Of a stretch of DNA of 9,945 bases, positions 5,822 to 9,945 are shown in pieces. A program made the position numbers and the translations under genes. Within the stretch, counting starts at the first letter, position 1; each line of letters begins with the position of its first letter. The notes below the pieces were generated by a model, which saw nothing but the letters and a program-made list of their open reading frames with translations, was not told the origin of the DNA and searched no databases. The DNA lies in contig CAMLHT010000132.1 in assembly GCA_946479895.1 (NCBI GenBank), positions 1-9,945 on the forward strand, written 5' to 3'. The DNA comes from an uncultured Gemmatimonadota bacterium. Its GTDB lineage: Bacteria > Gemmatimonadota > Gemmatimonadetes > Gemmatimonadales > Gemmatimonadaceae.

Positions 5822-8800
5822 TCACGGCGTGATCGTCAGGTGAATGCCGAGGTTGCGCGTCGTCGGCAGGGCGCCCATGTCGAAGCCCTGGCCGCCGTTG
5901 CCGGCGTTGCTCGCGTTTTCCGGATCGTAGTTCGGGAAGTCCGTCCACGTGAACAGGTTGCTGCCCACGAAGGTCAGGTTCACGTTCGACAGGTTCAGCC
6001 GCTGGAAGTAGCGCGTCGGCATGTCCCAGCCGAGGCGAACCTCACGGAGCTTGACGAAGCTGGTGCTGAACACCGCGGCTTCCGGGATCGGATACAGGTT
6101 GTGGCCGTAGTCCTCCGCCGTGACGACGACGGTGTTCGGCAGGCCCGTGTCCTCGTCGATGCCTTCCACGACCAGGCCCGGCTTGTTCCAGTCGACTTCG
6201 CGGCCCTTGAGCGTCGACTCGAGGATGCCGGCGTACATGCCCCACCAGTTGCCGATGGAGAAGTTCTCGCCACCCTGACGCGTGTCGACGAGGCTGGTCA
6301 GCGTGAAGCGCTTGTAGCGGAACTCGTTGGTCCAGCCACCGGTCCAGTCCGGGTTGACGTTGCCGAGGATCTTCGCGGCACCGCCGATCGGCAGGCCGCC
6401 GCTCGTCAGGAGCTTGCCCGTCGCCGGGTCGCGCTCCCAGGCCTTGCCCCAGAGCACGCCGTAGGACTCGCCGGCGCGCGCCTGGATCTGCGCGCCCCAC
6501 TGGGTCGCGATGACGAGGTTCGTCAGGCCCGGGGCCAGCTCGTCGACCTTGTTCTTGTTCTTCAGGAAGTTGAGCGACGACGTCCACTCGAAGCCGTTCG
6601 CGAGCCGCAGCACGCGGGCCGTCATCGAGGCCTCGACGCCGCGGTTGCTCACCTGGCCGGCGTTGATCACCGACGAGGAGAAGCCCGACGCCGGCGTCAC
6701 CGACAGCGGCAGGATCTGGTCGCGCGTGATCTTCTGGTAGTACGTCGCGTCGAACGTCAGGCGGTCGTTGAACAGGCCGAACTCGACGCCGCCCTCCTGG
6801 CCGGTCGTCTGCTCCGGCTTGAGGTTGGCGTTCGCCGACTGGTCGTTCAGCGAGAACTGCGCGAGCCCGCCGAACTTGTTGGGGTTACCCGAGTACACCG
6901 TCTGGAGCTGGTACGGGCCGGCGTCCGAGCCGACCTTCGCCCACGAGCCGCGGAGCTTCAGGTAGGACAGGATGCCGTTGCTGGTGATCGACGGCATCAG
7001 GTCCGACAGCAGCAGCGAGCCGGTGACCGACGGGTAGAAGTACGACGAATTTTCCTTCGGCAGCGTCGACGACCAGTCGTTGCGGGCCGTGGCCTCGAGC
7101 GTGAAGACCCGGTTGAACGTCGCGACGGCCGAGCCGTACGTCGAGTTGACCGCCTGGTGCGACTCGAAGTTCGTGCTCGTCGGCGGAATGGCCGAGTTGG
7201 CGAGGTTGTAGACCTCCTCGACCAGGATGGCGTTGGTGCGGTAGGCGTCGGAGTACGCGTCATTGCGCCGCGCGTTGCCGCCGAAGTTGACCGTCAGGTC
7301 GAGCATGTCGGTCGTCTTGCGGGCCGTCAGCAGGCCTTCGACGTTCGACTCACGCGCCCGATCGTTGTTGTGCGTGAACCCGCCGTTGTACGAGGGGCTC
7401 GCCTGGTCGATGTTGCCCTTGGCGAACATCTGCTCCGTCGTCTGGCGGTAGCCGTCGGCGCCGGCGCGAACGAGGCCGGACAGCCAGGGCGTGAACTGGT
7501 AGTTGGCGTTGATCTGCGCGATCACGCGATCGCGCGAATCGGGCGCCGGGTTCTTGGCGTACTGCCAGTACGGGTTGCGGTGGTAGTTGTCGTTCCAGTT
7601 GAACAGCGAGCCGTCGGCGAAGCCGTACGGGCTGTTCTTGTTGTAGAACTTGTCGCGCAGCGCGTCGACGTCGACCTGGCGGCCGAACCACGTGAACGTC
7701 ATGAAGGGGTTGCCTTCGGTGTAGCCGTTCTCGGGGCGGTTCATGCCCTTGGTCTGGTTGTACTGCAGGTTGCCGCCGAGGGTCAGCTTCTCGCGGATCG
7801 TCGTGCTCGCCGACACCGTGCCGCCGAGGCGGGACAGCGACGAGTTCGGGACGATGCCCTGGGTCTCGTCCTTGGTCAGCGACAGGCGCGCCGCGGCGTT
7901 GTCCATCGAGCCGCTGGCGTTGATGTTGTTCGAGATCGTCCGGCCCGTGCGGAAGAAGTTCTTCACGTTGTCCGGGTGGGCGACCCACGGCAGGCCCTGG
8001 CCGTTGAACTGGTTGCACGGACGCGAGGTGTCGTACACGCCCGGCGTCGAGCCGAAGACGCAGCCCGTCGTGCGGCCGTCGAGCTTCGGGCCCCACGACT
8101 CGTCGGCGCCGTCGTTCGTGCCGCTGCCGGCGCCGTCGACGTAATCGAACTCACCGCCGAAGCCCTGGCCGTAGAGGTTCTGGTACTTCGGGAAGATCGA
8201 CATCTGGTCGGCCGTGATGCGCGTGGTCAGGCTGACCTTCGTCCCGCGCTGGAGGCTGCGGGCGTTGCGGGTCGTGATCACGACCGCGCCGTTCGAGGCG
8301 CGCGAGCCGTACAGCGCCGCGGCGTTGGGGCCCTTGAGGACCGTCAGCGACTGGATGTCGTCCGGGTTGATGTCGGAGATCGCCGTGCCGTAGTCGCGGC
8401 CGCCCGACGCCGACGCCGTGGAGAACCCGGCGTTGGAGACCGGGATGCCGTCCACGATGAACAGCGGCTGGTTGTTCCCGAGGATCGAGCCCGCGCCGCG
8501 GATCACGATGCGGGACGAGCCGCCCATGTTGCCGGAGTTCTGGATCTGGAGGCCCGACACCTTGCCGGACATGCCGGCGATGATGTTCGGGGCCTGCGTT
8601 CCCAGCTGCTCGGCGGACACGGTCTGCTGCGCCGTTCCGATCGTGGCCTTCTCGCGCTGCTGGCTGAGGGCCGTGACGACGACCTCGGAGAGCTGCGCCG
8701 GCTGCGAGGCCATCGTGAAGTCCAGGGTGACCGTGCCACCCGTGAGGTTCACGTCCTGCCGGACCGACCGGAAGCCAAGGCGCCGGGCGACCGCGACGGC

Positions 8801-9034
8801 GGCGCCCGACCGGCTGGCCGGAATGGTCAGTGAGTAGCGTCCTTCGGCGTTCGCGAGGGCGGAATAACCCGTCCCGTCGATCGTTACGGATGCGTTCGAC
8901 ACCGGAAGACCACGCGTGTCGACGATCCGCCCGGTGAGCACGGTCGGCGTCTGCGCTGACGCCTGGGCGGAGTGCCCCAGCGTCAGTGCCAATCCGATCG
9001 CGCTCGCGAACAGCAAGCGAGACATTCTTGCCAT
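5822..9034 (-). CDS. susC: SusC/RagA family TonB-linked outer-membrane receptor
   Basis: 1070 residues, a normal length for the family. Signal peptide 1-27 is cut after ASA (before Gln28). Residues about 32-115 are a carboxypeptidase-regulatory-like domain (LTGRIVDTRGLPVSNASVTI, then AEGRYSLTIP). The segment LSEVVVTAL (115-123) precedes the plug, which includes QPLFIVDGIPVS (189-200) and TVLKGPNAAALYGSRASNG (231-249). The remainder is the 22-strand-type barrel, with family phrases such as LKLRGSWAKVGSDAGPY, LKPEQTTGQEGGVEFGLFND, and FVKLREVRLGWDMPTRYF, ending in NLGIHLTITP. Cys325 and Cys340 are the only cysteines and could bridge an extracellular loop. No N-terminal STN signalling domain is present, so FecR-type regulation is not expected. 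The ATG at 9034 has AGAGG 8 nt upstream; an ATG at 9025 is an alternative, and the open frame to 9400 lacks a signal sequence. Confidence 0.95.
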   Translation of the reverse strand: MARMSRLLFASAIGLALTLGHSAQASAQTPTVLTGRIVDTRGLPVSNASVTIDGTGYSALANAEGRYSLTIPASRSGAAVAVARRLGFRSVRQDVNLTGGTVTLDFTMASQPAQLSEVVVTALSQQREKATIGTAQQTVSAEQLGTQAPNIIAGMSGKVSGLQIQNSGNMGGSSRIVIRGAGSILGNNQPLFIVDGIPVSNAGFSTASASGGRDYGTAISDINPDDIQSLTVLKGPNAAALYGSRASNGAVVITTRNARSLQRGTKVSLTTRITADQMSIFPKYQNLYGQGFGGEFDYVDGAGSGTNDGADESWGPKLDGRTTGCVFGSTPGVYDTSRPCNQFNGQGLPWVAHPDNVKNFFRTGRTISNNINASGSMDNAAARLSLTKDETQGIVPNSSLSRLGGTVSASTTIREKLTLGGNLQYNQTKGMNRPENGYTEGNPFMTFTWFGRQVDVDALRDKFYNKNSPYGFADGSLFNWNDNYHRNPYWQYAKNPAPDSRDRVIAQINANYQFTPWLSGLVRAGADGYRQTTEQMFAKGNIDQASPSYNGGFTHNNDRARESNVEGLLTARKTTDMLDLTVNFGGNARRNDAYSDAYRTNAILVEEVYNLANSAIPPTSTNFESHQAVNSTYGSAVATFNRVFTLEATARNDWSSTLPKENSSYFYPSVTGSLLLSDLMPSITSNGILSYLKLRGSWAKVGSDAGPYQLQTVYSGNPNKFGGLAQFSLNDQSANANLKPEQTTGQEGGVEFGLFNDRLTFDATYYQKITRDQILPLSVTPASGFSSSVINAGQVSNRGVEASMTARVLRLANGFEWTSSLNFLKNKNKVDELAPGLTNLVIATQWGAQIQARAGESYGVLWGKAWERDPATGKLLTSGGLPIGGAAKILGNVNPDWTGGWTNEFRYKRFTLTSLVDTRQGGENFSIGNWWGMYAGILESTLKGREVDWNKPGLVVEGIDEDTGLPNTVVVTAEDYGHNLYPIPEAAVFSTSFVKLREVRLGWDMPTRYFQRLNLSNVNLTFVGSNLFTWTDFPNYDPENASNAGNGGQGFDMGALPTTRNLGIHLTITP

Positions 9035-9077
9035 GTTCCCAACCTCTCGTGTTTGGGGGAGTTCAGTGCGTGTCCCA

Positions 9078-9120
9078 CGGCCCGTCACGCCGGGCGACGA
9101 TCGCTCGGTCTGACGGGCCG
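9078..9120 (-). promoter_or_regulatory. Long hairpin in the presumed susC 5' leader
   Basis: CGGCCCGTCA (9078-9087) and TGACGGGCCG (9111-9120) form a perfect 10-bp stem; after a 2x2 internal loop, CCGGGCGA (9090-9097) pairs with TCGCTCGG (9101-9108) with one G-U wobble around a 3-nt loop. The structure lies 44-86 nt upstream of the susC ATG and has no T-run on either side, so it reads as a leader element rather than a terminator. Function is inferred from position only. Confidence 0.5.
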
Positions 9121-9504
9121 GACTCGCCATGGATGGGGACGTACGCCACCATCGCAGGGACTTTCCGACTGCTGGAACTGACTTCAACTGCGCTCTTCCT
9201 TCGCGACGCATGAGGCCTCGCGGGCAATTCACCTTGAAGGAAATGCGGCGACCCGCAATCGTCGCGGATCCCTGACTGCGGCGCATCGGCGCGCCGCCAC
9301 TGGGCCTGCTGCACCACGCAGGGCAAAGGGTGTGGTGGGCGACCCTACATGGCCGCCGCGATTCCGCCCCCGGCCAGGTTGTCCGGGGACTACCATACAA
9401 ACCTTGGAATCCCGCCCGGTGTCACATCCGTTTCCCTGACATCCCGGCGGATGGCTCATATGGTATGGGCCCGGAACCCTCCCCGCTACGGGTTCCGATG
9501 AAAA
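9121..9504. other. Gene-free region upstream of susC with several potential hairpins
   Basis: No coding-like frame: the short open frames here lack ribosome sites and family motifs. Visible inverted repeats are GCGAC/GTCGC (9248-9252 and 9261-9265), GCGGCGC/GCGCCGC (9278-9284 and 9291-9297), CACCAC/GTGGTG (9312-9317 and 9332-9337), CCCCGG/CCGGGG (9368-9373 and 9383-9388) and a larger stem at 9412-9450. CCATAC (9393-9398) can also pair with GTATGG (9463-9468), enclosing that larger stem. Short stems are common in GC-rich DNA, so only the combination is notable. The susC promoter should lie here or nearer the gene. Confidence 0.45.
9412..9450. repeat. Imperfect 12-bp inverted repeat upstream of susC
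   Basis: The 5' arm CCGCCCGGTGTCA (9412-9424) pairs with TGACATCCCGGCGG (9437-9450) through 5 bp, a C-C mismatch, 2 bp, a one-nucleotide bulge and 5 bp, with a 12-nt loop. It lies about 380-415 bp upstream of the susC start and about 55-90 bp beyond the atpC terminator. No protein-coding frame spans it convincingly. Confidence 0.4.
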
Positions 9505-9536
9505 AGGCCGCGGCCCCCGGGGGGGGGCCGCGGCCT
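9505..9536 (-). terminator. Intrinsic terminator of the ATP synthase operon
   Basis: AGGCCGCGGCCCCC (9505-9518) and GGGGGCCGCGGCCT (9523-9536) form a perfect 14-bp GC-rich stem with a GGGG loop. Read on the minus strand it starts 23 nt after the atpC stop and is followed by TTTTT, the standard rho-independent arrangement. It shows that atpC is the last gene of its operon. Confidence 0.92.
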
Positions 9537-9559
9537 CTTGCCTGGACGTCCGGCTGCCG

Positions 9560-9811
9560 CTAGGCGGCCGTCGCCTTCTCCGTGACCACGCGGACGACGT
9601 TCCCGGCCACCTGGAGGAAGCCCCCCTCGACCTGGAACGACCGCGCCTCCGCCCCGGTCCCGATCCGGAGCGTTCCCTTTCCGAGGAGCGTCATCATCGG
9701 GGCGTGATCCGACAGGATACCGAGCTCCCCGTCGAAACCGGGGGCCACGACGGAATCCGTCGTCCCCTCGAACACCGACGCTTCGGGCGAGATGACCGAG
9801 ACCTTGAGCAC
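9560..9811 (-). CDS. atpC: F1 ATP synthase epsilon subunit, short form lacking the C-terminal helical hairpin
   Basis: 83 residues from a GTG start at 9811. The protein is the N-terminal beta-sandwich of epsilon: LKVSVISPEASVFEG (2-16), VVAPGFDGELGILSDHAP (21-38), LGKGTLRI (43-50) and FQVEGGFLQVAGNVVRVVTE (59-78). It stops right after that fold, whereas common bacterial epsilon subunits have about 130-140 residues with two C-terminal helices that inhibit ATP hydrolysis. The subunit joins gamma to the c-ring in the central stalk. Short epsilons are known in some Bacteroidota and Chlorobi relatives, so this is likely natural rather than truncated. It begins 2 nt after the atpD stop, with AGGG in the end of atpD as a possible Shine-Dalgarno. 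Confidence 0.95.
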   Translation of the reverse strand: MLKVSVISPEASVFEGTTDSVVAPGFDGELGILSDHAPMMTLLGKGTLRIGTGAEARSFQVEGGFLQVAGNVVRVVTEKATAA

Positions 9812-9813
9812 GA

Positions 9814-9945
9814 TCAGCCCTGGAGCTTCTTGGCGTTGGCGACGACGTCGTCGATGCCGCCGGCCATGAAGAACGCCTGCTCCGGCAGGTTGTCGAACTC
9901 GCCGGCCACGAGCCGCTCGAACGACGAGATCGTCTCCTCGAGCTT
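9814..9945 (-). CDS. atpD: F1 ATP synthase beta subunit, C-terminal 43 residues (partial)
   Basis: Only the 3' end is in the window; the gene continues past the right edge. The 43 visible residues are the typical C-terminus of the catalytic beta subunit: [20 protein letters not shown], then [20 protein letters not shown] before the TGA at 9816-9814. The segment [19 protein letters not shown] matches the conserved YDxLPEQAFYMVGxIDEVV pattern. The catalytic Walker motifs lie outside the window. It is followed by atpC 2 nt downstream, the usual atpD-atpC order. Confidence 0.95.
   Translation of the reverse strand, partial: KLEETISSFERLVAGEFDNLPEQAFFMAGGIDDVVANAKKLQG

Noticed and set aside
5796..5948. 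Extended start for SusD inside the susC 3' end
   Set aside because: The extension is a shadow of the susC C-terminus; the lipoprotein signal peptide begins at the ATG at 5798.
5801..8833. A 1010-residue open frame on the plus strand, antisense to susC
   Set aside because: The product is Arg/Val/Asp-rich low-complexity sequence with no motif, signal or ribosome site. It is the mirror of a GC-rich codon pattern in susC, which is well supported on the other strand.
9063..9326. An 87-residue minus-strand open frame upstream of susC
   Set aside because: It overlaps the leader hairpin, has no ribosome site and no domain pattern.
9303..9360. CACGCAGGGCAAAGGG resembling the start of a c-di-GMP-I riboswitch on the plus strand
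   Set aside because: The second conserved block (GACGCAAAGCC) and the receptor part are missing, and no plus-strand gene follows before the window end.
9398..9470. Minus-strand AGGGAA and ACACCGG segments suggesting a cobalamin riboswitch upstream of susC
   Set aside because: The B12-box and the conserved core order are not present, and the site is over 350 bp from susC.

Overview
The window is GC-rich and densely coded, and looks like a chromosomal segment of a Gram-negative bacterium of the Bacteroidota/Gemmatimonadota type, most likely a Gemmatimonadota. This is inferred from a SusC/SusD outer-membrane pair, several lipoproteins, a free-standing TonB-plug-like lipoprotein, a bacterial Ig-like/PPC surface lipoprotein and a short F1 epsilon subunit in high-GC codon usage. 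No phage, IS, CRISPR, tRNA or rRNA signal was seen.

Layout from left to right. (1) Positions 1-1211, minus strand: a single-domain CheY-like response regulator, followed in the same reading frame by a gene (cut by the left edge) with a degenerate receiver and a degenerate GGDEF domain. The domain order matches that of PleD but is broken by one TGA. A hairpin covers the ribosome binding site of the first gene. (2) 1466-2731, plus strand: an Ig-like (three BIG2-type repeats) plus PPC-domain lipoprotein, converging through a shared bidirectional terminator on (3) 2811-3488, minus strand, a small exported beta-barrel-like protein. (4) 3636-4097, plus strand: a small lipoprotein resembling an isolated TonB-receptor plug. 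(5) 4299-9034, minus strand: a susC-susD operon (TonB-linked receptor plus SusD_2-type lipoprotein) ending in a strong terminator at 4243-4276. (6) 9035-9559: a gene-free stretch of about 525 bp with several hairpins, the most striking in the presumed susC leader. (7) 9560-9945, minus strand: atpC and the 3' end of atpD, closing an ATP synthase operon with its own terminator.

How the parts work together: SusC and SusD would form a lidded, TonB-energised importer in the outer membrane. No degradative enzyme, sigma/anti-sigma pair or hybrid regulator adjoins them, so the substrate cannot be read from context. The response-regulator pair is a signalling module with no visible histidine kinase. 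The ATP synthase genes are housekeeping. The observations I would pursue first are the split PleD-like module, the hairpin over the response-regulator ribosome binding site, and the long structured region upstream of susC.
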